Below, in pieces: positions 45,797-57,686 of a DNA stretch of 64,000 nt; within the stretch, counting starts at the first letter, position 1, and each line of letters starts with the position of its first letter. The notes below the pieces were generated by a model. That model was not told the DNA's origin. It saw only the letters and a list, made by a program, of their open reading frames with translations, and searched no databases. Origin of the DNA: Zygnema cylindricum (Eukaryota; Streptophyta; Zygnematophyceae; Zygnematales; Zygnemataceae); NCBI GenBank assembly GCA_037447655.1, contig JBBHKE010001784.1, forward strand, positions 184,001 through 248,000, in the 5' to 3' direction. Both the position numbers and the translations under genes were made by a program.

Positions 45797-46308
45797 GACA
45801 CTTGCGACAGCATCTGCCTATTCGCTCACCTCGTGGAACTTCATTTAAATTAAATCACCTCGAGAGGTGATTTTATGTAAAGTTTGAACATGAGCTGGAA
45901 GGACGCGAAAGTGGGTCGAAATGCGCTAGCCGACAAACTGCAGTACATATAAAGTTTCAAGGTAACGCAACTTGTACGGTAACAATTTCAATTTTTTAGG
46001 GTACTTTTGCATGCGCTATAGTTACAGTTATTTTCTGTCGTTTTCCTCCATAACTTAAAAAAAAACGTGAAAATCCGCAGTCGAACCAAAAAAAATGAAA
46101 TTACCACCGCACAAGTTGCGTTACCGTGAAACCTTATATGTACTACAGTTTGTCGTCTAGCACGATGCAATTTGTCGTCTAGCGCATTTCGACCCACTTT
46201 CGAGTCCTTCCAGCCTCATGTTCAAACTTTACGTAAAATCACCTCTCGAGGTGATTTTAAATATAGTTACATGAGGTGAGCGAATAGGCAGGCGATGTCG
46301 CACGTGTC
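45797..46308. mobile_element. Fold-back (long inverted repeat) element
   Basis: The left arm (about 45,797-45,990) and right arm (about 46,120-46,308) are inverted copies of each other. Outer ends are GACACTTGCGACA and, reversed, GACACGTGCGACA, followed by TGCCTATTCGCTCACCTC in both. Each arm also carries a near-palindrome around CACCTCGAGAGGTG. The ~130-bp centre is related to sequences at 44,335-44,440 and 46,870-47,060. No coding capacity. The arm length (~190 bp) is typical of fold-back type elements. Confidence 0.85.
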
Positions 46309-47468
46309 TAATTTTTTTGACAATTTTGTGCGCGGAGTACCAAAAAAAAACCCCACCGCACTTTTGATGCCTTATGCGTTACTTTTTTTCCGTGCGTTTT
46401 TTTTCCGTACAGGGGCCGTGGAGGGGGTTTCGACCAACGGACGCCATTTCACAAGAGGGAAGTCCGTGAAAGCATCTCTCTCTCTCTCCACTCTCCCACT
46501 AACGCGTCTATCTCACAATTGTTGCAATGAAAAAAGGCAAGAAAGGTATCAAATGAAAGATATATAAAAAAATATTTATTTTGGCTGTCTTTTAGCTTAT
46601 TTGGGTGGCAAGTAAAGTGAGAACGGACGAAAAAACAGAACCGGGAAACCATGGCGGAATGTTTTGGAATTAGTGACGTCGATGCCATCATAATTTGAGC
46701 GTGACGTTAAAATGTCACAAACCCTAAACATCTACAATGTCACAAGTAGCTTGATGTCTACAACCGTCGCTATTTTGTAAACGTCATCAATTGTCACGAG
46801 TTTTGTACTTGTCTACAATCGTCACAAATTACACCCACGTCTAACTCCGTCACAATCTAAAGTTACGATTTCATTTCTTTACATATGAATGCTCTAAAAG
46901 TCGTACGGAGAATCTTCGCTAAATTACAAAGCAACAAGACTAAGTTTCCGTTACATGCGAAAGTACCCATAGTGCGGCTACGGATTTTCTCGTTTTTTTT
47001 TAAGTTATGGACCAAAACGACAGAAAATAACTGTAACTTTAGCATTTGCGAAAGTACTCTTACTGTACCGTTCACCGAGTTTGCGAAGTGGACTTTTTGA
47101 GCGATAAAAACTTTCAAGCCCGTTCGCTTGTCTAGTTGCTTTGATTACGGAAAAACAATAACTTCAGTGCGTCAAATTATGTGTACGCCTCATTTGACCT
47201 TTTTCCCTTTGTACTTTTTTTCTTTTTTTACATGTTTTTTGCTATAAGCAAACATAATTGTCAAAATTTTGGCTGATAAAAAACAAAGAGAGCGTAGCCA
47301 GAGTGGTACTAATGTAGGCTTACAGTAGAAGCTTGTTTGGACACCTATGCGCCAAGAATTAAAGCGCATACCGTACATCCATTGACCAGCTCCTGCTTAC
47401 ATTTAAATTTGAGAAGTTTGTGGACTCGTAATCGTACATATAAAGTTCATTTTGGCGGTTAAACCATA
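46309..47468. other. Intergenic with fragments of the fold-back family
   Basis: The part at about 46,870-47,060 shares blocks (GAATCTTCGCTAAA, CATGCGAAAGTACCC, ACAGAAAATAACTGTAAC) with 44,335-44,440 and with the centre of the fold-back element. No gene is supported. Confidence 0.5.
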
Positions 47469-48027
47469 GTTCAAAAGTAGGTCAAAGTAGGCCCATATAA
47501 TATGCCTATTGTACGCAAAACATACAATATGGCCTTAAGACCCATATTGTATTGGTCGCAAAATGAAAAAAAATAGTAACAGGGTTGAGTTGCACATCGA
47601 TCAATAGAGATTTAAACGTCATGTCTAAATTTTGAAAAACATTCGGACAAATTTGTTTTTTTCTGTGAGTTTTGAGGTATTTTTTATTTAAACCGTCAGA
47701 TTTGGACGATCGGACGGTCGCTGATCAAAGTAGCGATCTAAGAAGATCACATGAAAAGCCAATAACACAACTTACGATAGAACTTACGTCCGCGTTTTTT
47801 CTTTTTTTCCGGGGTGTTTTTTCCCGCGGAATGTCATCCAACGCCGTGTCAGTTCGCTAAAAAATTCCGTACGGCGAAGTGCGCTGTACTATGATGATAC
47901 GTCAAATTCGTACGTTCATACAAGAGTGTGCACAACGCACACATACAGTATGTCTACTCTGCGCGAGTTTTGTGCCAAGTTTTGTGCGCTTACCAAAGGC
48001 CTACCATAAAAACGCCTACTTTTGAAC
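47469..48027. mobile_element. MITE family 2, copy 1 (with insertion)
   Basis: The ends are GTTCAAAAGTAGG and its inverse CCTACTTTTGAAC, each flanked by TA (47467-47468, 48028-48029). The first ~310 bp match copy 2 at 59,691-60,048 closely. About 200 extra bp near 47,790-47,990 are absent from copy 2. No coding capacity. Confidence 0.8.
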
Positions 48028-49590
48028 TATGGGTTAAACTCACGTTTCTCAGCACACATTTCGGAATTCGACGGCTACGATAGAACGCTAAGTTTCCCCA
48101 CTTCTAATGGACGGTCTCTAGCAAAACATTGGCTGCGTGCGCACTAAGAAAATAGGCGGTGAAAAGAACAACGGTCATACATTGTACTACACCGAGATAC
48201 GCTAATAGCGTCGATAAACTACTGCTACAAATAAACAAATAGTGTTATTAAATCTATTTGTTGTTCAAGGGCCTAAGGACAACAAAACATCAACGCTACA
48301 CCCAAACCTGAGGGATTTAAGGGGTTACTTCCAGCAGGTTCTTAGCTATATTGAGGTTTGGTTCGGTAGTTTTAGGTTTAGGTGTGTTATTTTGTTGTTG
48401 ATTTTTTACTTGTTGTTCCTTTGAATTTCGTTTTTTGTCTTGCCCTTGTTTGCGTGCTGGTCTCTTCCACACTGTTTTTCCGTTTCCTTTGTTTCCACCC
48501 ACAGCTTGGTTTCCATCCACGTCCGGTTCTCAGTTTTGTTTTTGCCTTCCCTATGTTGTTCCCGTGTACTCAAGTAGTTTACCGTCTGCTTTCTCAATAA
48601 AACTTTACTCCAAAAACTTGGTCTTTTGAAGAAGAGGCTTTCAATAGGTGCGCATGAGAGGCTGACCGCAACTGACCACTAACTATTGTGCAAACCAGTA
48701 ACACAGTTGACTTTCGAAGACACCTAAATGCCTTCATAAAACCATGTGCATTCAGAATTTCATTGCCGAGAATATTCAGGGTGCTCCAATTCTGGGATTG
48801 GAGTATAGGACATTTCCCAAAATATGAGAATTATTTTGCTAACAGAGGATAAAACACCTCTTCGGTGATACTTCCATCATTACTGAGAGGGGATTTGTTT
48901 TTAAAGTTTTTATGTTTGCCCATTACATAGGTGTTGGGCAGGCAGTGTTTTCATCCTCTAGATGTCAAAGCCTAGCTTATCAAACCGGAAAGTGAAGAAA
49001 CATTGGTCTGAAAGAGAAAAAGAATAACAATAACAATAATAACAATAAAATAACATAGCAACGCCAGCATTCCACCAGCATTTTTAGAGTTACAGCAAAC
49101 TTATCAAATTGAAAGGGGGCAACTTAGTTCGCTCCGGCGGATTTCCTTAGGAATAACAGATTTCCATAGAGATAGCATAGTAACTAACAAAGCTAACAAG
49201 TGTATCTGAATAACAGTTCTCTGTAGGTTTACAAGCTCCACTACTTTGACAGGCTAACAACTTTCTTTATCAAATGATGGTTTTTAAAATGACGGGCACA
49301 TGAAGAACCAAATAAATTACACCGCATTAACCAAAAAGGCTTGCCAGATGTCGAGCACAAGAAGCATAACAGCATTCAAACTAACATCAGCTTTATCTCC
49401 ATAGTGGAAGAGAAATACAAGGCGAGACGAGGCAAACAAAAAGAAAGAAAAAGATATGAGGCGGTAAATTACCACTGACGGCTCCCACAATAAAGTTGCA
49501 TCTTCTACTTCAGAGGCATCCCTTAACTTCATCTAAAAAACTTTTAAACAATTCAGGCTAAAGTACCAAACTATCATCTAAAAAACAACA
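48028..49590. other. Intergenic, no supported gene
   Basis: An isolated end-like CACCGAGATACGCTAATAGC at 48,194 resembles a MITE family 1 terminus, but no partner is found. Otherwise AT-rich sequence with short frames only. Confidence 0.4.
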
Positions 49591-49599
49591 AAGTTTGCA

Positions 49600-50275
49600 G
49601 TATTTAAGGGAGAGAAGCGAGGAGAAAGAGATGGGTTTGTGGAAAGTGGAGGGGACAGGGGACGAGGGGGAAGAGAGGGAGATGGTGGGGAATTGGGGAG
49701 GAGAGGGAAGTGGAGAAGAGAGAGATAGGGAGCTGTGGGAGGGGAGAGAGAGAGAAACACAGAAAGAGAGAGGGTTGTGGGAGGGGAGAGGAAAGGAGGG
49801 GGTTGTTAGAGAGGATGGGATGATACAGGAGGGGAGGAAAAGGGAAAAGAAGGGGGGGGAGGGAGAGGGGGCACTGGCGAGGGGAGGGGGGAGAAAAGGC
49901 AAAAAGCGTGGGAGATGTGGGAGAGAGTATGAATTTACAAATGGGGGAAAAAGAGAGGGCAAGTGTGAGAGAGAGGAGAGAGAAAAGTTGGGGTGGAGAC
50001 AGTAGGCTAGTCAGGGGGAGAAGAGTGAGACAAGAGTCAGAAATAGACGACTGGAGATTGATGGCGGAGAGGAGAAGGGCATGTGAGAAGGGAGACGAGG
50101 GAAGAGAGACAAAGTGAATAGTGAGAATGGTAGAAGGGAAGAGAGGTTGATGGAACAAGAGGGTGGATGGAGTGACCGTGAGAGCGAATGGAGAGAGACA
50201 GAGAGAGAGGAGTGAGGGAGGAGGGAGAAAAGGGGGGGGAGGGGGGGGGCAGAGAGAGGGGGAGAGTGCAATTTA
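49600..50275. repeat. Polypurine-polypyrimidine tract, ~680 bp
   Basis: The plus strand is made almost only of A and G with few interruptions (GGGGAGAGAGA-like units, G-runs of 6-9 near 49,852 and 50,232-50,248). Long open frames on both strands reflect the skewed composition and are not genes. It lies just downstream of the F-box gene's stop codon (gene on minus strand). Confidence 0.9.
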
Positions 50276-50465
50276 CAAAACTTAAAAAAAAGTAGGAATT
50301 AAAAAACTTAAAACCAGATATTGTGAAATAAACTACATCTTTTCTTTTCCTTAACTACAGCGTCGGTGTCTCGGCCCTTGGCGTTGAAAAAAAAAATTTG
50401 TCCTCGTCATCCTCTTTCGAAAAAAGAAAGCAAAGTCGGTAACCTTCGTCAATGGAACTTGTACT

Positions 50466-53400
50466 TCATCGTCCTGTCCACGATAAAAAAGGTGGTTGCT
50501 GAATATATCTCACTCGCTTGGAGGTACATAATGAACATGAACAAGGTTTGTTCCGCACAAGTTGCCATTGAGAAGAACCGATTTCCAAGGACCAGCCATG
50601 GCGGGAGACAGCCTTAAGATGCTTTGCTCCAAAACATTGTCTTGGGAGTCCAATTTGGACTAATACTGGGGAAAGTCCTACCGCACAGACAACCAGTTCG
50701 GCATGTGTCACTCGTGGACATTGTCCCACGTCTAGTACTTTCAACCTGGGAGGAATAAAGAAAACATAAGAAAATAAAAAAACAGGCTGGTCAGGTTTCA
50801 TTCCGATGAATTTCTATCTCAACCTGCATCGAGACTGCAAGCTTTAAAGATACCCCCCTCTCCATTCTGTCAGAACAATGGAAAGCTTTGACACTGATAT
50901 GTGATAAGGGATATGAAAAAGTAGGTGTCAAAAGCAAAGAAATAAGAACTTGTAAGTTTTTTTTATGAAGATATGCATTTTCCTTATGGATGTGAAGGCA
51001 CAAGGAGCAAAACAAGAGCCTTGTCAGCCGAAAAAAAAACTCGAACAAATGTATTACTGCCAGACCAAGTTGTGATAAGCCTACTGAGAGAGACAAGACT
51101 TACATGCTACAGGTGCTGGCAACCTTTATTACTCCGTCATCTGTGATATCGGCGCAACTTAAAAGTCTAATCTCACTAAGTAATTGACATCCTCTTGCAA
51201 TGGTTGCCAAAGTTGTGTCATCTATAGTCGATGTGCGAATATGCAAGACTGAGAGGTTAGGCCAAGAGCAGCCAAAAAGTTCCGGTGGCAAATCTGTGCA
51301 CGAGTCCAAGACCAGTCTTTCCAAAAACCGGCTTCTTGATAAAAAGGCATTAGTTCCTTGTCCAAGTTTGCAAAAGTGGAGAGAAAGACTGGTCAGTTGT
51401 GGACAGTTAGATGATATAGCCTCAAGAGCATCACTGCATTCACAAGCGTTGCAAGTGACCTGTCTCACACAACATATAGAAAGGAGGAGAATCATCAGCA
51501 TTTTATACGAAACACAAGAAAACAGAACAGACACATAAGCACTAAAATAATTGTCCAAAAAAGGCATCAAAACGCAAATATGACAGATCAACAAACATAA
51601 ACAAAGAATATGGTAAAACAAACCAGCATTTCGACAAAGGTCAGTAAGTGATTCATTTGTGGCTATGTTTTATGGTTATGGTGGCGGCAAAACCGACAAA
51701 AATCTTGGAACATAACAAACTCCATTGGTCTCAGGTCCCTGGGATGATACTGTTTCTGAGGTGCTTCAACTAAACTAAATATTTGCAGATATCAGAGGAG
51801 ATAGATGTACAGCTTTGCACCTCACCAACTTGTACCAAAAAACATTCCTGATGAAAGATTAGCATCCAGTCAAGAAGTACCAAGCAGACGTCACATCTCC
51901 TCTCTCGCTCATACCTCTTGAAAATCAACAGGACAAAATGAACTTACCGAGAGCTCTTGCAATTGAGGCCACCTGCCTCCAAAATTTCCGTTTACTGAAA
52001 TCTCCAACACAGACATGAATGGACAACTAGCACAGAATGCAAAAAGGCTCGCAGAAGTCAAAGAGCGGCAATAACGTGTATGTAAACCTCGAAGATTGCG
52101 ACAAGAATGAGCTATCGCGCAGAGACCTTTATCAGTAATATTGAGGCAACCATTCAGAGATAACTCTTCCAACTGAGGATAAGCACTTGCAACAGCCATT
52201 ATTCCTATATCTGAAATGTTTGATTGCTTCTCCAAATTCAGAGACACAAGAGGAAGTTTCACACTCGCCAAAACCTGACAACTGCTGTCTGTGAAGCACT
52301 TATCCTTATGGTGAAATGGTAGTTCAAGAACAGATATCTTGGTAAATCGGAAAAACAACGTCCTTAACATATCATCCCCTGGATTGGAAACAAGTTTCAT
52401 TTGATTTCTCGCAGAAGATGAAACCTGATAAAAACGAACACAGGTTGCTGAAATGGCTGCCAAATCTTTCGAATCCTGTAAAAAACTACAAACCCTAACA
52501 AGGCACCCATCTGGCAAGCTTTCTAGTGACTGAAAACTCAGAGACTCCGACAAAGAAAAACGCTTTCTCCACCCATTGTTATTGCTACCACTTGTACTTC
52601 TCATCCAACTTCTTGACGCTGGTTGAAACTCTCTATTCTGAAAATTCATCTCCTGAAAAACCTTCCCTTGCAAATCCTTCTCCTGAGTTTTCTCCTCAAG
52701 AAAGGTCTCATGGAAGAATTTATGGAAATCTCCATTCCTTGTTAGCTGGAAACTTCTACACTCGAGTTGCTGGAAATCTTTCCTCTCGAGAGAATGAGAA
52801 CCTTTCATTTCAGCTGGTTGAAAACCTATCTTCTCAGACAACTGGACAGTCCTATTCCCAAGCAGTTGGAAATCCCGGTTCTCAAATAGTTGAAAACTTT
52901 CATTATGAAGTGGTTTACTATCTCGATTACCAAGAGGCTCCTCAAAACCAAAACGTTTTGGATGGTCAGAAGAGCAGGGTGTCGGTGGAGCCAGTGATAA
53001 CCAGCCAGTTGGCACAAGGGAAGGTAAGGAATCACAAGAGGAGCAAGAAGATGGACTTTTAAAATTTGAGCGTGAATGCGTTGCTTTCTGCAAGGACAAA
53101 AACAATCAGAAAGAAGTCAGTGTCAGAAGAAGCCAAAAGCCAGAAGCAAAAAACATAAAATGTAATGCAAAACTACACACGTAAAAAGAAAAATAGACAC
53201 ATTAGTTGAAAGAGAAGGAGAAAGCGAGAGAAAGGGAACGAGAAAGAGCAGAAGACGCAAATCCCCTAGAGCTGTAGTCTAAACAACACCTGAGCAGCAG
53301 AATTCTCTGCTTCTGGCAGAATCTTCTTCATAAATATAGCCAGGCATCAGCTCTCACACACACAACATTTCATAAGGCCAAGAGAAAAATGAAAAAAAGC

Positions 53401-53559
53401 AGAACACGAGCTCCTTGGGAAATGATCTACCTTTTTGTTACAAGTTGAATATGTAGAAGGACAGCAAGCCTTTGTGCAGGGAGCATCAGTAAAACAGCAT
53501 GGAAGTCTTGAAACACAGCACGCAGCCATAGCTGAGCTCAGAGTTTCCATGGGATCCAT
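50466..53559 (-). CDS. F-box/LRR protein, 4 exons
   Basis: Predicted substrate receptor of an SCF (Skp1-Cullin-F-box) ubiquitin ligase. Exons in reading order: 53559-53431, 53087-51948, 51459-51104, 50745-50466. Introns are GT-AG (343, 488 and 358 bp) and the spliced frame encodes 634 aa. Residues 1-43 are Cys-rich (11 Cys). Residues 95-197 form a low-complexity region of degenerate ~9-10-residue repeats of the FQLLGNR/FQQLE type. The F-box is at about 231-274 (LESLPDGCLVRVCSFL...). From about 320 onward are leucine-rich repeats of the cysteine-containing kind (LEELSLNGCLNITDKGLCAIA, then LRGLHTRYCRSLT, ISSNCPQLTSLSLHFC, IRLLSCADITDDGVIKVA, LKVLDVGQCPRVT). ATG at 53559 is the first in-frame Met. 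Which protein it targets cannot be told. Confidence 0.9.
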
Positions 53560-54049
53560 ATCCGACAAGATTCCTGTGCAAGCAAAGGCTTTTCGTGGAA
53601 GGAAAACCGAAGAAAAGTTGTATTTAAATAAAGTACTGTACTATATCTGAGAATCGAGCTGGCGGTCCATAGAGCGGAAATCAGTTTCAAGAAACTGACA
53701 CGTGCTTCTCCGTACTACTGACAGCTCGATAAATCTCAAATCCGCAAAAAAAAAATCAGAAATGTTTCAAGGGTTGCGTCTTCGCCATTTCATCGGCTCC
53801 TTCGCACATGTACGCCGTACGATATCCGTGATTTAAGGATGCGCTCACGTTCTGTTAACCTCAACCGAACCTCGCGAGGTTCGTTGGAGATCACTGCGCC
53901 GTCACCAGCCGACCGATGACGGTACGAGCGAGGCCTCGAGCGTACGGCCTTTCACCTGGAAGTCTGGAAGGGCGAACAAACTTGGTTACTGGCTCCCGGT
54001 ATGGGAATGCATACATTTCTCCAAAGTACAATATCTATTCGCTACAGTA
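53560..54049 (-). promoter_or_regulatory. Upstream region of the F-box gene
   Basis: A TATTTAAATA at 53621-53630 lies 62-71 bp above the start codon and could act as a TATA-like element. Farther upstream is an 18-bp perfect palindrome, CGAACCTCGCGAGGTTCG, at 53866-53883. The promoter role of both is inferred from position only. Confidence 0.4.
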
Positions 54050-54600
54050 CACCGTCAATCGCTATTAGAGTAAAGGAATAAATAGCGTAAAAAAAAAATT
54101 AGTGTTATTAACACTAATCGGGAATTTTTTTTTTTTGAAAAAAAATATATATACTAATTAATCCCTAACTGTAATTTGGGTATTCCTGAATAATAAATGC
54201 CCGCCCTTTCGATGACTACATTAATCTGTGTAGCCGTACAAAATCTGACAATTCGTACGCCGTCGTGTTGTTCACACGGTCGACGGACGAACATATGAGA
54301 ACGTGATTTTTGTCGACGAGTTTGCGTCTCTTTCTTCCAGTGCACATTCACATGTGTGCGCAATAATGTTAAGTGTCTTTTTATGCTTTCCTAATTCAAA
54401 AAGTACCATTTCGTACGAATATTCCCTGTCCGTACGCCACACTATTTCCATCGCAGTGTACTTTCCTTATTAACGCTAATTGAAAAAAAAACCTAATTAG
54501 AATAATGGAAAAAATAAAATTATGGATTGTATTTCGGGTTTTTTTTTTTGAAAAAAGGGCACCGAATTGGCGTTATATACTCTAATAGCGATTGACGGTG
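54050..54600. mobile_element. MITE family 1, long copy (551 bp)
   Basis: Perfect inverted ends, CACCGTCAATCGCTATTAGA at the left and its reverse complement at the right, flanked by TA. The interior shares long blocks with the copy at 57687-58196 in the same orientation. No transposase. Confidence 0.88.
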
Positions 54601-54602
54601 TA

Positions 54603-56240
54603 CTGTACTGTAGTGTACGGTACTATACTTTTCCTACGATGGACGAACCGCGCGACCAAACTTGCGACCAGCCAACGAAGCCTGCCCGGAGCCTTAAAAT
54701 AGCGTCGAAATTTTGACAGTTGTCACCCTTTGCAAAGCCGAAAGTGCTTTGTCGTTTTTGAAAGCCGTACTGATCCCTTTTTTTGCATTTAACATTTCAA
54801 ATTTACCGTACTACGCCTGTTTGTGACTTTGTGTCCGTTCGCGAAAGTGGACACGAGTTAAGGTGAACATTTGTCCTAATGCGACAAAGGAAAAATCGTT
54901 TTGTTTTCGTATATTGTTGTCTTGACGTGGATATGTCCCACCTTGACAAAAGTCTGCCAAGCCTCCGTACAGAAGTGAAGCGTACGTAAAGTGGATATCG
55001 GAAGGTGGATCGTGGCCTAGTTTGTTCGTTACCGCTGTTACTTCGGTCGATGGAATGTTTAAGATGTACGAGTTCGACAAACTGTACGGACAACCTCGAG
55101 TGCCTACATGATTCGTTGCTGACAATTCGAGTTCTGATACGCTAATGAGATATTGCTGTTTAATTTATTTCTGGACCTGGTCTACGGACCTGTCCTCCAT
55201 TTCCCCCCAAAACAAAATTGGCCGGTTTTCTATAGACCGTCATTCCGCCATATTCAATGCCTTACCAGTTACCACCGATTGCAAGTTTACCGTACCGGAA
55301 GAGCCATCAGCGAAAAATCCAAAAGAAAAAAATCCAAAATCCGCCAAAAGAAGAATTGCATCGTCTGCCATTCCCGCGTATTCCTCTGCAGCCGACGAGC
55401 AAGTAAAGTGGAAGACTAAATCATCATCCGTACAGTGAGACTGTACGAAATGAATGCAGGTACAGTCAGACATGCAGGACGGCCGTGCGGGACGCTGTAC
55501 GATTGCTGCCATCTTGACAAAAAAAAAACCGAAATTAGGGACAAAAATGTGCCGTACAGGTGGCTCGTAATTCTCTTGCAGCTATAACGCTAGGTACATC
55601 ATACGGCTTTCTGGAACCTGTCTTGTGAAGGCAGACGTGGTTCATCCCGCTTCTTCGAGGGACGAAAGGTCCTTTACAGCAAGCGGCTTGTATTGGAAAG
55701 TACACACTCCTACTTGAGAGTTTGTCGGCTTCCAGATTTTTGAAATGATTTTTGTGGGCGGTTTGAGTTTGACGCATCTGGCAGATACGGGCGTGTGTCT
55801 GAATATGCCATGTTGTCAATAGATAATTAACGCATAATTTCCAAGCTCTAGATTCGTACGTTTTGAAATGTACGATATGACAGGCAGACGGATACGGAAT
55901 GACCATAAGTACGGATGGAGTAAATTTGTCTTTGGCAATTTGATGCAGGGTTTGCATAGACGATTGCTTCACATGCTGCCACGTGACCGCCTGCTGGCCC
56001 GCCAGAATGGACGCGGGACTTTTGACCAGAATTTTCGTACACGACAGCAAAGATGCAGACATTCTTATGATAGATGTACTTTTTACCGGAATCTGCAAGC
56101 TGACACGAATACAATCCGTACGCAGGTGGTTGCACAAGCTCGTACTGATCCATTTTGGCGGGACGTCACATTGTGCCGTAACTGCCGTACAGCTACAAGA
56201 TATTTGTTTCGTCGGAACTTTAGGCCGTACTGCTGTACAC
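54603..56240. other. Intergenic, no supported gene
   Basis: Contains a 200-codon minus-strand open frame (55535-56137) and a 150-codon plus-strand frame (55868-56320) overlapping in antisense. Neither has a recognisable domain, and the latter runs into a MITE. Rich in GTAC and CGTACG. Confidence 0.4.
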
Positions 56241-56242
56241 TA

Positions 56243-56788
56243 CACCGCCAATCGTTATTAGCGTTGTGTACACTAGTTCCATCCCGCTATTATTATTATT
56301 TTTATTCTCAATTAGTGTAGTTCATTCTATTTTTTTCTTTATTCTATTTAGGGTTATTTTCAGTACATTGTCTCTTAAATAGAGTTGTGTACGATCAATG
56401 TCAGACCGTAAATGAACCTTTTTAAGTTAAAATTTACAATAAAATAGTTTTAGTAACCGCAGACGCATGAGAATGTGCGTTCTAAAAAGGAAACAAAACC
56501 AGGTCGAAAGAAATCCCGTTCCCACATATTCGTCCGACAGCCGCGTTTCGACCGTGTGAATGTATGATTTGTGTAAGATTTGTCAGATTTTGTACGGAGA
56601 CCTATATTAATGTAAGCAAGTTTAAGACCGACATTTTTTTTTTCAAAGATCCAAATTAGTGAAATTACCATAATCAAACAATTAGAATGTATGATTTTTC
56701 CAAAATTTTCAAATTCTTAAATAGCGTACACCACTGTAATTATTATTATATGCTAATCAAACTAACACGCTAATAACGATTGGCGGTG
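56243..56788. mobile_element. MITE family 1, long copy (546 bp)
   Basis: The ends are CACCGCCAATCGTTATTAGC and its inverse, flanked by TA (56241-56242 and 56789-56790). The interior shares blocks such as AATGTCAGACC and ATGAGAATGTGCG with the copy at 62942-63477. The copy at 57119-57674 carries the related block in opposite sense. Confidence 0.88.
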
Positions 56789-56800
56789 TACAGTACAGTA

Positions 56801-57012
56801 CACCGCCAATCTTTATTAGCGTGTAAGTTTTTTTAGCGTATACGAATAGATAGCGTGGTTTAAGCTAATTGAGAATTTGGAAATTTTCGAAGAAATCGTC
56901 TATGCTAATTAGGAATTAAGGTTTTTTTAAATAGTGTGGATAATTCTATTTGAAAAAAAAAAAAAAAGCGGGACGGAATAAGCGTACACAACGCTAATAA
57001 CGATTGGCGGTG
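56801..57012. mobile_element. MITE family 1, short copy (212 bp)
   Basis: The ends are CACCGCCAATCTTTATTAGC and its near-inverse, flanked by TA. Sequence is close to the 218-bp copy at 63722-63939 throughout. It is separated from the previous copy only by CAGTACAGTA-type spacer sequence. Confidence 0.88.
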
Positions 57013-57024
57013 TACAGCACTGTA

Positions 57025-57118
57025 CACCAGAAATCGCTATAGAGTTAACAACAATATGTCGGCGCCCCTATAGTACGGCCCTTCAACCTAGAATAGAAAT
57101 ATAGAATCTATTATGCTA
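57025..57118. mobile_element. MITE family 1, truncated end
   Basis: CACCAGAAATCGCTAT at 57025 follows TA and resembles a family terminus. The opposite end is absent before the next copy begins at 57119. Its GGCGCCCCTATAGTACGGCCC block is also related to the copy starting at 58605. Confidence 0.5.
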
Positions 57119-57674
57119 CACCGCCAATCGCTATTAGCTTAGAAGTTTCTTTAGCGTACATGAATAATTACCGTGGTTTACGCTAATTAAGAATTTGAAA
57201 AATTTGAAAAAAAACATACATTCTAATTGTTTAATAATTCTAATTTGGGTCTTTGAAAAAAAAAATGTCGATCGCAAACATGCTTACAGTAATATAGGTA
57301 TTCCTACAAAATCTGAGAAATCATATACAAATCGTACGATCACACAGTCGAAACGCGGTTGTTGGACGAATATGTGCGAACGTGATATTTGGCAGCCCGA
57401 TCATATCCCCTTTTTAGAGCGCACATTCTCATGCGTCAGCGATAACTAAAACTCATTAATTATACTTTTTCACTTAAAAATGTACAGTTTTGTACGGTCT
57501 AACATTATCCGTATACCACACTAATTAAATGATGACGTGCTTCGGTTTTGTACGGCACTACAAAATTAGCCCTAAATAGAGTAAAGAAACAAATAGAATG
57601 AACTACGCTAATGGAGAATTAAAAAAAAAACGGGACGGAATTAGCGTACACAACGCTAATGGCGATTGGGGGTA
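57119..57674. mobile_element. MITE family 1, long copy (556 bp)
   Basis: The left end is CACCGCCAATCGCTATTAGC; the right end has one or two changes (GGGGGTA). Flanked by TA. The outer ~85 bp on each side match the short copies, which therefore look like internal-deletion derivatives of this type. Confidence 0.82.
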
Positions 57675-57686
57675 TACAGTACAGTA

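Noticed and set aside
49595-50271. Several long open frames on both strands
   Set aside because: They arise from the polypurine/polypyrimidine composition (Glu/Arg/Gly on one strand, Ser/Pro/Leu on the other) and not from selection for coding.
52526-53062. 178-codon plus-strand open frame
   Set aside because: It is antisense to exon 2 of the F-box gene and results from the repeat-rich coding sequence there; no start context, motif or splice support.
55535-56137. 200-codon minus-strand open frame
   Set aside because: No recognisable domain, no convincing start, and an overlapping open frame on the other strand. Possible but unsupported.
56450-57449. Two similar frames ending in FLERTFSC
   Set aside because: The similarity follows from shared MITE DNA in opposite orientation; other copies have stops, so no conserved protein is indicated.
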